Source: an uncultured Duncaniella sp. (GTDB taxonomy: Bacteria; Bacteroidota; Bacteroidia; Bacteroidales; Muribaculaceae). From it: DNA of 64,000 nt. The position numbers and the translations under genes were made by a program. Shown in pieces: positions 7,014 to 14,847 of the stretch. Within the stretch, counting starts at the first letter, position 1; each line of letters starts with the position of its first letter. Location of the stretch: positions 1-64,000 of the forward strand of contig CAJUGS010000001.1 in assembly GCA_910586305.1 (NCBI GenBank). The letters are read 5' to 3'. A model generated the notes under the pieces. It did no database searches. It worked only from the letters and a program-made list of their open reading frames with translations, and was not told the origin of the DNA.

Positions 7014-8901
7014 TATTGTAGAAAACATAAGCGATACACTCCCCGTGATGATGTATCTCCACGGGTTTATGTCGGGAGCCAACGGAGCCAAGCAGCGACA
7101 GTTGCAACGTCAGTTCAAGGGTCGCTACCGGGTGATTGCCCCTGAGCTGGACGCTGACCCCGACAGCTCTCTGGAGGTAATCAACCGCGCCATACGCGAG
7201 GAACACCCGGAAATAATCATAGGCACCTCGCTGGGAGGCTTCATGGCCCTTGAATGTGAGTCGGGCGATGCCGATGTGGTCATCGTCAACCCCTGTCTTT
7301 TCCCGAAGTCACAGTTAGCCCAATGGGTCGGTGAGGAGCACACATACTTCTGCAAGCGTCTCGACGGTGTGCAGACCTATACTCTGACACAGGCGACTCT
7401 CGACAAATACGGACGCTATGACGCCGTGCAGTCGGTGTGTGACAACGCTCCGCGTGTCTCCGCCCTGTGTTCGACAACCGATGACCTGCTTGGCGACTCT
7501 CACGTAAAAGCTCTGACAGGTCTGGTGTGGGACAGCTATTTCAAGGTGGTGGACGATTTCGGACACCAGTGCAAGGATGCCGGAATGACCCATCTCTACG
7601 ACCTGCTTGAACTCGTCATCGACCGCCATCAGAGAATGGGTGGCTCACCGATGTCATTCAGTGATTTTGAAGAGATGGTACGCACCCGTCCGCAACCCGA
7701 AGTCCCCGGATTCTACCGTCTGACAGTGCGTTCGTATGAACCTGACCAAATGGATTTGAAGCGGGAGTATGTCAACCGGCAAACTGCGGAAGAAGCAGCC
7801 TGTGACCCGATGTCATTCCGTCTTGTAAGACGCAACGGAGATGTCGCAGTCCGCATGATGCCGAGTGACCGCAATGTAAAGGTATTCAACCCCGACAGTG
7901 CGGATTATGCTACATTTCATGAGGCTGTGGCGGCAATGAACGGTCTGGTCGGAAGTAAAGACATTCTTGATTTCGAGATAAGACACTATCCCTTCGGTAT
8001 AATGTCGCAGACACAGAGATATGTGGAATCGTGGATGTATGACTTCCGTGGCTCCCTGATTCAGAAGTCAACCTGTTCACCTGTCCATAACAGACAGCCG
8101 GGGATATATGGAAAATTCTTCGGGCATTTACCTGACAGTCTCCCTTATAGGAAGGGTGACATTGTAATTGTGTTTGAACCGTCTCCGAATAGTAACCGTA
8201 CATACGCCATGATGGGTGTGATCGCCGAAGAGCCACACACGGTCAAAAAAGGTTACGAATATTACCGTAGGGTGGTAAAGCGTCGCGAGCGTGACGGACT
8301 ACCTGTGAGTGACTGGCTTGACGAAGAGAATTATCCGGGTTATGAGAATGACCGCTATCTGGTTCAGACAGGCTTTTATAATGAAAGCATGAACACTCTG
8401 TCCTATCGTCATCCGATGGAAATTCTCCCGGTGAAGTTTCCGGTGGGCTATGCTATGGTTGATCTGATAATGCAATGGCACTCTCAATATTGCGAACTTA
8501 AAAATAAAGACGAGCATCTTCATGAACGCATAGCGAGAACTCTGGAAAATGAACATCGTAATCGGGTGTATGGCATGGGGCGACGGACACAGGCATGTTT
8601 CGGTATACGTTTCCACATCGCCAAGAGACATCTGTTTGAACATATTGACGAGATTCTTGCCGATCCGGCCCAGCGTTCCACTCCGTTACCGATAACCTAC
8701 CATCATACAGGAGACAAAAAGGTGATGCTTGGAGCTTACCTGACATGGTGGCGTGATAACGGTTACGCCCCTGACGAGTGTGACAAAGAAGAATGGAACG
8801 CATTTCTGGAGTATAACAACACTTTCAATGTCAGTGATACAAATCTTCAGATCATTGATATAATCAACATGTACACTCAGGAAAACTCGGTATCATTGTA
8901 G
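6994..8901 (+). CDS. YqiA-like alpha/beta hydrolase fused to an unknown C-terminal domain
   Basis: About 635 residues from the ATG at 6994; ATGs at 7000 and 7006 are also possible. Residues 15-210 look like the YqiA/UPF0227 esterase family. They show an oxyanion-loop LHGF (about 22-25), nucleophile in GTSLGGF (Ser79), a likely acid near TTDDLLGD (164-168) and a catalytic His in FGHQ (191). Residues 235 onward form a second region not found in YqiA; part of it (RKGDIVIVFE, followed by a YYRRVVKRRERDG segment) matches the neighbouring 8906 protein. The start overlaps the preceding frame by about 20 nt. Substrate unknown; fusion makes a housekeeping esterase role less likely. Confidence 0.75.
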   Translation: MTMKMNDIVENISDTLPVMMYLHGFMSGANGAKQRQLQRQFKGRYRVIAPELDADPDSSLEVINRAIREEHPEIIIGTSLGGFMALECESGDADVVIVNPCLFPKSQLAQWVGEEHTYFCKRLDGVQTYTLTQATLDKYGRYDAVQSVCDNAPRVSALCSTTDDLLGDSHVKALTGLVWDSYFKVVDDFGHQCKDAGMTHLYDLLELVIDRHQRMGGSPMSFSDFEEMVRTRPQPEVPGFYRLTVRSYEPDQMDLKREYVNRQTAEEAACDPMSFRLVRRNGDVAVRMMPSDRNVKVFNPDSADYATFHEAVAAMNGLVGSKDILDFEIRHYPFGIMSQTQRYVESWMYDFRGSLIQKSTCSPVHNRQPGIYGKFFGHLPDSLPYRKGDIVIVFEPSPNSNRTYAMMGVIAEEPHTVKKGYEYYRRVVKRRERDGLPVSDWLDEENYPGYENDRYLVQTGFYNESMNTLSYRHPMEILPVKFPVGYAMVDLIMQWHSQYCELKNKDEHLHERIARTLENEHRNRVYGMGRRTQACFGIRFHIAKRHLFEHIDEILADPAQRSTPLPITYHHTGDKKVMLGAYLTWWRDNGYAPDECDKEEWNAFLEYNNTFNVSDTNLQIIDIINMYTQENSVSL

Positions 8902-8905
8902 ATGT

Positions 8906-9568
8906 ATGACACTTCCGGATAACCTTACTTACAGTCAGTTTCTTGATCTTGCCGACCGCAGTCCCTCGCTTGAAGGGATGTGGATATACCGTCTGGAGCA
9001 CACCTTCCTGAGCAACGGAGTGGTTTATCCCGAATTTGACATCTATACGAATGAATACCTCTTTCTGACGCTTGAGGATGCTGAGAGGCTCATGCGTGAG
9101 AGTCTTGTCAACCGGGAGGCGACATATCGGTTTGTCATCACCCAGCTTCCTGTCGGACGTGACATCGGAGAGGAGACCGGTGCCTCATGGACTTATGGCC
9201 CGAATGGTGTACTTATTGATTTCAGAAGCACGACCACAGGAGGTGACACTATCAGTTCTTGTTTCTTCGGACGGCACCGGACGCGCATACTGTTCAGGAA
9301 AGGAGACATCGTGGAGGTGGTAGGGCGTGACAGTGTGCGCCTTGCGGTTGTCGCTGACGACGGACCGACCGTCGATCGGTTTTGGGAACGCTACGAAAGG
9401 TCTAAGGACGGTATGGGCTACCTTGCCGATGCCAGTGATGACTGCTATTATGTGTTGGACGGACCCGGAGAGAGTTGTCATGACCATGCCGATGCCCTCT
9501 CCCTGATGAAGCCTTGCAGGTCTGTCCCAGAGGAGATCGCGGGTGTATTAAAAAGTTTTATAAAGTAA
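8906..9568 (+). CDS. uncharacterised protein sharing a domain with the hydrolase at 6994
   Basis: A 220-residue cytoplasmic protein. From about residue 72 it follows the same layout as the C-terminal half of the 6994 protein: F.I...P.G, then SW.Y...G..I, then FFG, RKGDIVEV, LAVVADDGPT, WERYERSKDG, DDCYYVLDG and LMKP. This shared domain has no function that I can name. The N-terminal 70 residues differ. The gene starts 4 nt after the hydrolase stop and ends 6 nt before the DprA-like gene, so the three are cotranscribed. Confidence 0.75.
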   Translation: MTLPDNLTYSQFLDLADRSPSLEGMWIYRLEHTFLSNGVVYPEFDIYTNEYLFLTLEDAERLMRESLVNREATYRFVITQLPVGRDIGEETGASWTYGPNGVLIDFRSTTTGGDTISSCFFGRHRTRILFRKGDIVEVVGRDSVRLAVVADDGPTVDRFWERYERSKDGMGYLADASDDCYYVLDGPGESCHDHADALSLMKPCRSVPEEIAGVLKSFIK

Positions 9569-9574
9569 AATCAT

Positions 9575-10366
9575 ATGGAAAAACTGAATATCGACGAGTT
9601 GATGGCATTGCAGATGTCGGGCATGCCCACCTCACAAATAATAAAGACCGACCTTGCAGAGTTTGATCGTCTGTATGAAGAGAATCCGGAGTTTGACGGG
9701 TATCTTGACAAGGCCAATTCAATACTTGACCGACAGGAAAAACTGGGTATCGTCAGCATATCCTATCAGGATTCACGGTTTCCGGGGCGCCTGCTTGCCA
9801 TCGGTGCCGACTGTCCGGCAGTGATACATTGCAAAGGCAACCTGAAGCTACTTGAAGCCGAAAAAGCTGTGGCTGTGATAGGAGCGCGCTCGGCTGACAA
9901 GGAGGGGAACACGAAAGCTTATCAGCTCGGTGCGGACTATGCCCGGAAAGGGTATGTCGTGGTGAGCGGTCTTGCCCTCGGATGCGATGCAGCCGCCCAC
10001 CGTGGCTGTCTTGATGTCAATGGAGGCACGATAGCCATCGTGGGAAACGGACTCGACATCACACATCCGCGTGAGAACAAGGGTCTGGAGGATTCAATAT
10101 TGCGCAATGGCGGTCTGATGCTGTCGGAACAACCAATAGGCGTCAAGGCCAATCCCACGCGTCTGGTGGCCCGCAACCGTCTTCAGGCTGCACTCTCCGA
10201 GGCTGTGATACTGGCCCAGTGTCCGGCTCAGAGCGGCTCGCTCCACACCATGCGCTTTGCCCGCAAGTATAGCCGGGAGAGCCTCGCGGCAACCTTCCCG
10301 CGCCGCACCGAGGCAAATGCCGGCAACTATGACCTTATTGAACAGAATCTTGCAAAACCGATATGA
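9575..10366 (+). CDS. stand-alone SMF/DprA-like protein
   Basis: A 263-residue protein with a short helical N-terminus (1-55) and an SMF/DprA Rossmann-like domain (about 60-250). Family features are VISYQDSRFPGRLL, a nucleotide-loop VIGARSADKEGN, SGLALGCDAAAHRG, a GNGLDITHPRENKGL segment, MLSEQPIGV and NRLQAALSEAVIL. It lacks the extra C-terminal winged helix of chromosomal DprA, which delivers single-stranded DNA to RecA. A housekeeping dprA would not normally sit in such a run of unknown genes, so I infer an accessory role. SMF/DprA belongs to the SLOG superfamily, some of whose members sense nucleotides in defence systems. The ATG is 6 nt after the previous stop. Confidence 0.8.
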   Translation: MEKLNIDELMALQMSGMPTSQIIKTDLAEFDRLYEENPEFDGYLDKANSILDRQEKLGIVSISYQDSRFPGRLLAIGADCPAVIHCKGNLKLLEAEKAVAVIGARSADKEGNTKAYQLGADYARKGYVVVSGLALGCDAAAHRGCLDVNGGTIAIVGNGLDITHPRENKGLEDSILRNGGLMLSEQPIGVKANPTRLVARNRLQAALSEAVILAQCPAQSGSLHTMRFARKYSRESLAATFPRRTEANAGNYDLIEQNLAKPI

Positions 10367-10367
10367 T

Positions 10368-10742
10368 ATGATTGATGTCAACGATAAATTCGCGACCCTG
10401 CTGAAAGTCGCCCTCAAAGGCTCGGACGAAGCCTTGCAACGCGCCTACCGCCATTCGATAAGGATGCTCGCCGAGTATGATATGGAATACGGACCTGAAT
10501 CCCAGCCCCGTGACCTTGAATTTCTATGGGAGTGGATTGACGGTTACCGTGTGCTGACCGTGCTGACTGACGGAGCAGGCATCAACAGTGATTTCTCACA
10601 GATACCGGGACTTGACGAATGTATCTGGTTGTTGTATGACGATGGTGCGGCAATAGCCGTCTCAAACGACACAGCCGGCGTCATGCTCGACCACCCCGAC
10701 AAGTTCGGTTTACCCCGCGATGTCAAGTTTGAGATTCAGTAA
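10368..10742 (+). CDS. small acidic protein, last gene of the 6132-10742 run
   Basis: A 124-residue protein starting at the ATG at 10368, one base after the DprA-like stop. It has a helical first half (KFATLLKVALKGSDEALQRA) and a beta-rich second half (LDECIWLLYDDGAAIAVSND). I do not recognise a family. The tight spacing shows coexpression with the SMF/DprA-like protein and suggests that it works with it. Confidence 0.65.
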   Translation: MIDVNDKFATLLKVALKGSDEALQRAYRHSIRMLAEYDMEYGPESQPRDLEFLWEWIDGYRVLTVLTDGAGINSDFSQIPGLDECIWLLYDDGAAIAVSNDTAGVMLDHPDKFGLPRDVKFEIQ

Positions 10743-10775
10743 TGCCTGCTAACCAGTGGATAAGGGGTGAGCGTG

Positions 10776-11045
10776 TCAGAATAGTTCGGAATGTGTACCA
10801 AAGCGTACCAACTTGATTATTCCGGCTTCCTTATCCCACCAAATCAGCAGAGTGTCACTTTCCACGTGACACTCCATATATCCTTTATAATTGCCGGTCA
10901 ATATATGGGGCCTGCTTTCTTCAGGGACAGGCAATCCTTCAGCCAACAGCTTAAGTATGGCTTCCAATTTATTGATAACCGCTGCTTTGTGCTTATAGCG
11001 TTTGAGGTCTTTCTTAAACTGAGACGTTAGTTTAAGTTCATTCAT
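10776..11045 (-). CDS. YafQ-family toxin (mRNA interferase)
   Basis: An 89-residue RelE/ParE-superfamily protein of the YafQ type. It shows SQFKKDLKRYKHK at the start, HILTGNYKGYMECHVESD in the middle and LLIWWD then LVRFGTHSELF at the end. The conserved His, Arg and second His of the YafQ active site (H..L.G, R.G.H..LF) are present. Such toxins cleave mRNA at the ribosome until bound by their antitoxin. Its start overlaps the antitoxin stop by 4 nt (ATGA). Confidence 0.9.
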   Translation of the reverse strand: MNELKLTSQFKKDLKRYKHKAAVINKLEAILKLLAEGLPVPEESRPHILTGNYKGYMECHVESDTLLIWWDKEAGIIKLVRFGTHSELF

Positions 11046-11290
11046 AACGAGTCAACAAAGTTGCGGAAACTTTTCATATCAAGAGTCTCAAGATTATCCG
11101 AAGTTTCGGCTTCCTTCATTGCGGCCAGTGTTGTCTTGTTGGGGCGTTCCGCTACGAATGCCATCAGCACACTTTCCACAAGATTGTTTAGGCTGCGGTT
11201 ATGGCGCTTGGCCTCTTCCTGCAATCTTGCAAGAAGAGTTTCGCTCAAACGAAAAGAGGTCTGCTTACGGGTGACTGATGCTGTGTTCAT
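11042..11290 (-). CDS. ribbon-helix-helix-type antitoxin of the YafQ pair
   Basis: 82 residues from the ATG at 11290. An in-frame upstream start would add a leader of 16 residues that overlaps the promoter and is unlikely. The N-terminal segment (TRKQTSFRLSETLLARLQEE) reads as a ribbon-helix-helix DNA-binding fold. The C-terminal part (AMKEAETSDNLETLDMKSFR) would wrap the toxin. A TACTTTTG box lies at 11314-11321 on the minus strand. Autorepression is expected from the family but not shown here. Confidence 0.85.
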   Translation of the reverse strand: MNTASVTRKQTSFRLSETLLARLQEEAKRHNRSLNNLVESVLMAFVAERPNKTTLAAMKEAETSDNLETLDMKSFRNFVDSL

Positions 11291-11313
11291 AACGTTTGAT
11301 ATTATTTGTAGTA

Positions 11314-11321
11314 CAAAAGTA
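11314..11321 (-). promoter_or_regulatory. -7 box of the toxin-antitoxin operon
   Basis: Minus-strand TACTTTTG (plus CAAAAGTA) ends 23 nt before the antitoxin ATG. The TTTG partner is not clear. Confidence 0.5.
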
Positions 11322-11410
11322 ATACATTTGTATAACACTGGAAAACGGAAATTGTTAAAACTTTATTGTCCCGCTATCCACATGGCTGTATCAGAATAAT
11401 CTAAAAGATA

Positions 11411-11488
11411 GAACCGCTGCAAAATAAAAGCGTGTCAGGATAACATCAGTAATATTATCATGACACGTTTTTATTTTGATGCAGGTTC
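11411..11488. repeat. long imperfect inverted repeat, about 33-nt arms
   Basis: Left arm 11411-11443 and right arm 11455-11488 fold into one hairpin. GAACC pairs with GGTTC, GCAAAATAAAA with TTTTATTTTG plus GC (two unpaired bases), CGTGTCA with TGACACG, and GATAA with TTATC. The loop is about 11 nt. It could be a non-autonomous mobile element or a border structure. No gene end abuts it, so a plain terminator role is less clear. Confidence 0.6.
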
Positions 11489-11554
11489 CTATGTAATACT
11501 CCTTATAGGTCCGGAAGAGCTATTTTTACAACAGTCTAAGTCGCAAAGAAGTGT

Positions 11555-11595
11555 AAAAAAGGCGTCGGCATCTTTTATTAGATGCGCAACGCCTT
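11555..11595 (-). terminator. intrinsic terminator of the DUF2795 gene
   Basis: On the minus strand AAGGCGT, GCATCT, loop, AGATGC, ACGCCTT are followed by TTTT. It lies 32 nt after the stop of the gene at 11627-11848. Confidence 0.8.
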
Positions 11596-11626
11596 GATTT
11601 GGTGCTATTTTAAATTTTATTGAGCT

Positions 11627-11848
11627 TTAGTATTCCTCTTCGTTGAAGAAGAAGTCTTCTTTTGAGGGGTAGTCGGGCCAGATGTCCTCGATGCATTCGT
11701 AGGTGTCCCCTTCGTCTTCCATTTCCTGAAGGTTTTCGATTACTTCGAGGGGTGCGCCCGAACGCTGGGCATAGTCTATGAGTTCTTCCTTGGTGGCAGG
11801 CCAGGGTGCGTCCTCAAGTTTGGACGCAAGTTCCAGAGTCCAGTACAT
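11627..11848 (-). CDS. DUF2795 family small acidic protein
   Basis: A 73-residue protein (MYWTLELASKLEDAPWPATK...) that matches the highly conserved DUF2795 family of Bacteroidota over its full length, including the end WPDYPSKEDFFFNEEEY. The function is unknown. Its N-terminal half looks helical (ELIDYAQRSGAPLEVIENLQ) and it is strongly acidic. It is a single-gene unit with its own promoter (TATCTTTG at 11904-11911 on the minus strand, GTTG 19 nt further) and terminator. Confidence 0.9.
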   Translation of the reverse strand: MYWTLELASKLEDAPWPATKEELIDYAQRSGAPLEVIENLQEMEDEGDTYECIEDIWPDYPSKEDFFFNEEEY

Positions 11849-11903
11849 GGTGTTTCTTTGTTTATTAGTGTGTGGATTACAATCTGTTTTCTTTTTGGGA
11901 GCG

Positions 11904-11934
11904 CAAAGATACGCAATTTCTTTATATATACAAC
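11904..11934 (-). promoter_or_regulatory. promoter of the DUF2795 gene
   Basis: Minus strand GTTG (11931-11934), 19 nt, TATCTTTG (11904-11911), matching the Bacteroidota consensus with one change in the -33 element. Confidence 0.7.
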
Positions 11935-12024
11935 TGAAATTCCGTGAGGTTTGGAAGTTAAAGCTATTTTTTTGATTCTTAATGTTATATTATGTTAATA
12001 TACAAATCTTTCTGTAACAATCTT

Positions 12025-12055
12025 GTTGGTGTTTTGTAACTTAGTTGTAACTTTG
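12025..12055 (+). promoter_or_regulatory. promoter of the glutaminyl cyclase gene
   Basis: GTTG (12025-12028), 19 nt, TAACTTTG (12048-12055). The ATG is 39 nt beyond the box. Confidence 0.7.
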
Positions 12056-12094
12056 TCGTCAGAACACAGTATTATCAACTAGACTCACCACTTC

Positions 12095-13102
12095 ATGTAT
12101 ACCAAATATTTGATGGGATGCCTAGCAGGAGCAGCTCTTGTGCTGACTCTGGGGTGTAAGACCGCAGGCTCAGGTGACTCTTCCTCTTCCCAGCCTTCCC
12201 GTACACAGGATCTTGACCAATCAGTAAAATTCAACAGTGACAGTGCCTATTATTACGTGGGGCGCCAGGTGGCTATGGGCCCAAGGGTTCCCGGCAGTTC
12301 GGCATCGGCCAAATGTGTCGACTATATAGCTTCCGAGCTGCGTCGCCACGGCTCTGACACAGTGAAGCTCCAGCACGGGACTGTGAAGGCTTTTAACGGC
12401 GATGTCCTCCCTATCACCAATGTGATGGGTTCGTTCAATTCCTCTGCAAAGAAACGCATTCTTCTTGCCGCACATTTCGACACTCGTCCGTGGGCCGACA
12501 ACGACCCCATCGAGGAGAACCGCCGCGACCCCATTCCCGGTGCCAATGACGGTGCAAGTGGTGTGGGAGTGCTGCTCGAGATAGCCCGCCAGGTAGGCGT
12601 GAAGTCGCCGGCTGTGGGAGTGGATATGCTCTTTGTCGACGCCGAGGACTACGGACAGCTGTCGGGATTCTCAAACCACGACGAGACCTGGTGTCTGGGC
12701 ACACAGTACTGGACCTCCAATATGCCCTATGCCGCCGACTCACTTCCGGCCTACGGTATTCTCCTGGATATGGTGGGGGGAATGGGAGCCAAGTTCCACC
12801 GCGAGTATTTCTCCCACAAGACCGTGCCCGAACTGGTGGACAAGGTGTGGGGTATAGCCGAAAGGTCGGGCCACGGCGACCGGTTTATCAACGTGGTAGG
12901 CGGAGGTGTTGTCGATGACCATGTGTTTCTCAACAGGGCCGGTATCCCCACTCTCGACATAATCGAGTCGAAAAGCGATAACACCATGTCGTTTCCATCC
13001 ACATGGCATACTCTCAACGATGACATGGACCATATAGACACCGCCACCCTCAAGGCTGTGGGACAGACGGTGCTTAACGTCCTGTACAACGAGAGCAAAT
13101 GA
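12095..13102 (+). CDS. glutaminyl-peptide cyclotransferase-like lipoprotein (M28 family)
   Basis: A 335-residue lipoprotein. Its signal peptide ends in LTLGC, with Cys21 as the lipidated residue. The mature part is an M28 peptidase fold. Zinc and catalytic positions are visible as AHFDTRPWAD (His127), NDGASG (Asp152), AEDYG (Glu184/Asp185), LLDMVGG, and WHTLNDDMDHID near the end. Bacteroidales glutaminyl cyclases of this type convert N-terminal Gln of exported proteins exposed after signal peptidase I cleavage to pyroglutamate in the periplasm. The assignment to cyclase rather than aminopeptidase rests on overall similarity and on the FDTRPWAD motif. Own promoter and strong terminator. Confidence 0.85.
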   Translation: MYTKYLMGCLAGAALVLTLGCKTAGSGDSSSSQPSRTQDLDQSVKFNSDSAYYYVGRQVAMGPRVPGSSASAKCVDYIASELRRHGSDTVKLQHGTVKAFNGDVLPITNVMGSFNSSAKKRILLAAHFDTRPWADNDPIEENRRDPIPGANDGASGVGVLLEIARQVGVKSPAVGVDMLFVDAEDYGQLSGFSNHDETWCLGTQYWTSNMPYAADSLPAYGILLDMVGGMGAKFHREYFSHKTVPELVDKVWGIAERSGHGDRFINVVGGGVVDDHVFLNRAGIPTLDIIESKSDNTMSFPSTWHTLNDDMDHIDTATLKAVGQTVLNVLYNESK

Positions 13103-13150
13103 GCCCCTGACTGTCAGAAAATCTATTCAATACTTATCCTTACAAGCAGA

Positions 13151-13188
13151 GTGTCTGCACGCCATTATGGGCGTGCAGACACTTTTTT
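13151..13188 (+). terminator. strong intrinsic terminator after the cyclase gene
   Basis: A 13-bp perfect stem (13151-13163 with 13170-13182) followed by TTTTTT. Confidence 0.95.
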
Positions 13189-13224
13189 CGGCCCTGTTGC
13201 TCAGGAAATATGTGAGATTTTTTT

Positions 13225-13256
13225 CTTGACAATCTTGTTAAAAATCATTATCTTTG
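13225..13256 (+). promoter_or_regulatory. promoter of the DEAD-box helicase gene
   Basis: CTTG (13225-13228), 20 nt, TATCTTTG (13249-13256). ATG 31 nt downstream. Confidence 0.75.
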
Positions 13257-13287
13257 CGGTAAATTAGACCATTCTTTCTATCACAAT

Positions 13288-14712
13288 ATGCGATTTGACG
13301 AGTTAGAGCTGAGCGACGATGTGCTCGACGCGCTTGACGCGATGCGCTTCGGCGACTGCACACCTATCCAGGAACAGGCCATCCCCATCATATTCCAAGG
13401 CCGCGATCTCATAGCCGTGGCCCAGACGGGCACGGGAAAGACCGCAGCCTATCTGCTGCCGGTGATCGATATGCTTGCCGACGGTCCCGAGCCTGATGCA
13501 GTGAGCTGCATAGTGATGTCGCCCACCAGGGAGCTCGCCCAGCAGATCGACCGCCAGCTTGAGGGATTTTCCTACTATCTGCCCATCTCAAGCGTGGCCA
13601 TCTACGGAGGCACTGACGGAAAAGAGTTTTCGCGCCAGCAGAAGGGTCTCAAGAACGGTGCCGACGTTGTTATAGCCACTCCAGGCCGCCTCATAGCCCA
13701 CCTGCAGCTCGGAGGCATAGACTTGTCAAAAGTGAAGTATTTCATTCTCGACGAGGCCGACCGTATGCTCGACATGGGATTCTTCGACGACATCATGCAG
13801 ATAGTCAAGCACCTGTCGCCAGACAGACAGACACTGATGTTCTCGGCCACAATGCCTCCCAAAATCCAGCAGCTTGCCAAGGCCATACTGCGCGATCCGG
13901 CCGAAATCAAGATAGCCGTGTCACGTCCCACCGAGAAGATTGCTCAGAGCGCCTGCATATGCTATGAGTCGCAGAAAACGGCGGTGCTCAAACACCTGTT
14001 CAAGACCATGGGGTCACAGAAAGTCATAGTCTTCGCATCGTCGAAACTCAAGGTTAAGGACCTGGCCAAGGAACTGCGTGCGGCCAAGTTCAAGGTGGGG
14101 GAAATGCACTCCGACCTCGAGCAGGACCGTCGCGAGCAGGTGATGCTCGACTTCCGCGCCGAGCGCCTTGACATACTCGTGGCCACCGACATACTGGCCC
14201 GCGGAATAGACATCGACGACATAGCCCTCGTGGTCAACTACGATGTGCCCCGAGAGGCCGAGGACTATGTGCACCGCATAGGCCGCACAGCACGCGCAGG
14301 AGCCGGAGGCTCGGCCGTGACACTCGTCGGAGAGAAGGACCAGCGATGGTTCGGCGAACTCGAGAAATTCCTCGGCTACGAAGTGGCCAAGCAGGAGCTT
14401 CCGGAAGGAATGGGCGAGACTCCGGCCTACAACCCGGGCCGGGCAGTCACAGGCCCCGGTCGCGGCCGAGGAGGCCGTGGCAACGGACGCCACTACCCGA
14501 AGTCGAGCAAGAACGCACGGCCACAAAAGAACAAAGCGACAGGAAATGCCTCAAAATCCCCAGCGACACAGGCCTCGGCCCCGACCACCGCTGAAGGAGA
14601 ACAGAAAAAAACAAAGCCGTCGTCGTCAAACTCTCGCCGCCGACACAACCACGGAAGAGGGAAGAAAAAGACCGAAAACGGCAACACCGCTTCGAAAAAC
14701 GGCGAAAACTGA
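13288..14712 (+). CDS. DEAD-box ATP-dependent RNA helicase, RhlE type
   Basis: A 474-residue helicase that unwinds short RNA duplexes using ATP, probably in ribosome assembly, cold adaptation or mRNA turnover. Motifs in order: Q-motif region (CTPIQEQAIP, 24-33), Walker A AQTGTGKT (45-52), PTRELAQQ, GG and TPGR, DEAD (155-158), SAT, then RGIDIDDIALV and HRIGRTARAG in the second RecA domain. After about residue 390 comes a basic low-complexity tail (Gly/Arg, then Lys/Pro/Ser) likely to bind RNA. Starts at ATG 13288, 31 nt after its promoter box. Cytoplasmic. Confidence 0.93.
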   Translation: MRFDELELSDDVLDALDAMRFGDCTPIQEQAIPIIFQGRDLIAVAQTGTGKTAAYLLPVIDMLADGPEPDAVSCIVMSPTRELAQQIDRQLEGFSYYLPISSVAIYGGTDGKEFSRQQKGLKNGADVVIATPGRLIAHLQLGGIDLSKVKYFILDEADRMLDMGFFDDIMQIVKHLSPDRQTLMFSATMPPKIQQLAKAILRDPAEIKIAVSRPTEKIAQSACICYESQKTAVLKHLFKTMGSQKVIVFASSKLKVKDLAKELRAAKFKVGEMHSDLEQDRREQVMLDFRAERLDILVATDILARGIDIDDIALVVNYDVPREAEDYVHRIGRTARAGAGGSAVTLVGEKDQRWFGELEKFLGYEVAKQELPEGMGETPAYNPGRAVTGPGRGRGGRGNGRHYPKSSKNARPQKNKATGNASKSPATQASAPTTAEGEQKKTKPSSSNSRRRHNHGRGKKKTENGNTASKNGEN

Positions 14713-14847
14713 CAGCCTTGAAGGCCCGAAAGCAAAGCCGACACATCAAAACCGACCATCATTCTCACCACCATATATTAATCATCATAGAGTCCACGTC
14801 TGCACGAACCATCTCCAGGACAGCGACTTGACAATACAACAATCACG

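Larger units (their letters stand above)
11291..11626. other. intergenic region with a long hairpin and a terminator
   Basis: No gene seen. It holds the toxin-antitoxin promoter, a long imperfect inverted repeat (11411-11488) and the terminator of the DUF2795 gene (11559-11595). Confidence 0.7.

Noticed and set aside
10745..11400. Inverted sequences around the toxin-antitoxin pair as insertion-sequence ends
   Set aside because: Similar words near 10755 (GTGGATAAGG) and 11372 (CGCTATCCAC) match only partly and show no target duplication, so I did not call a mobile element from them.
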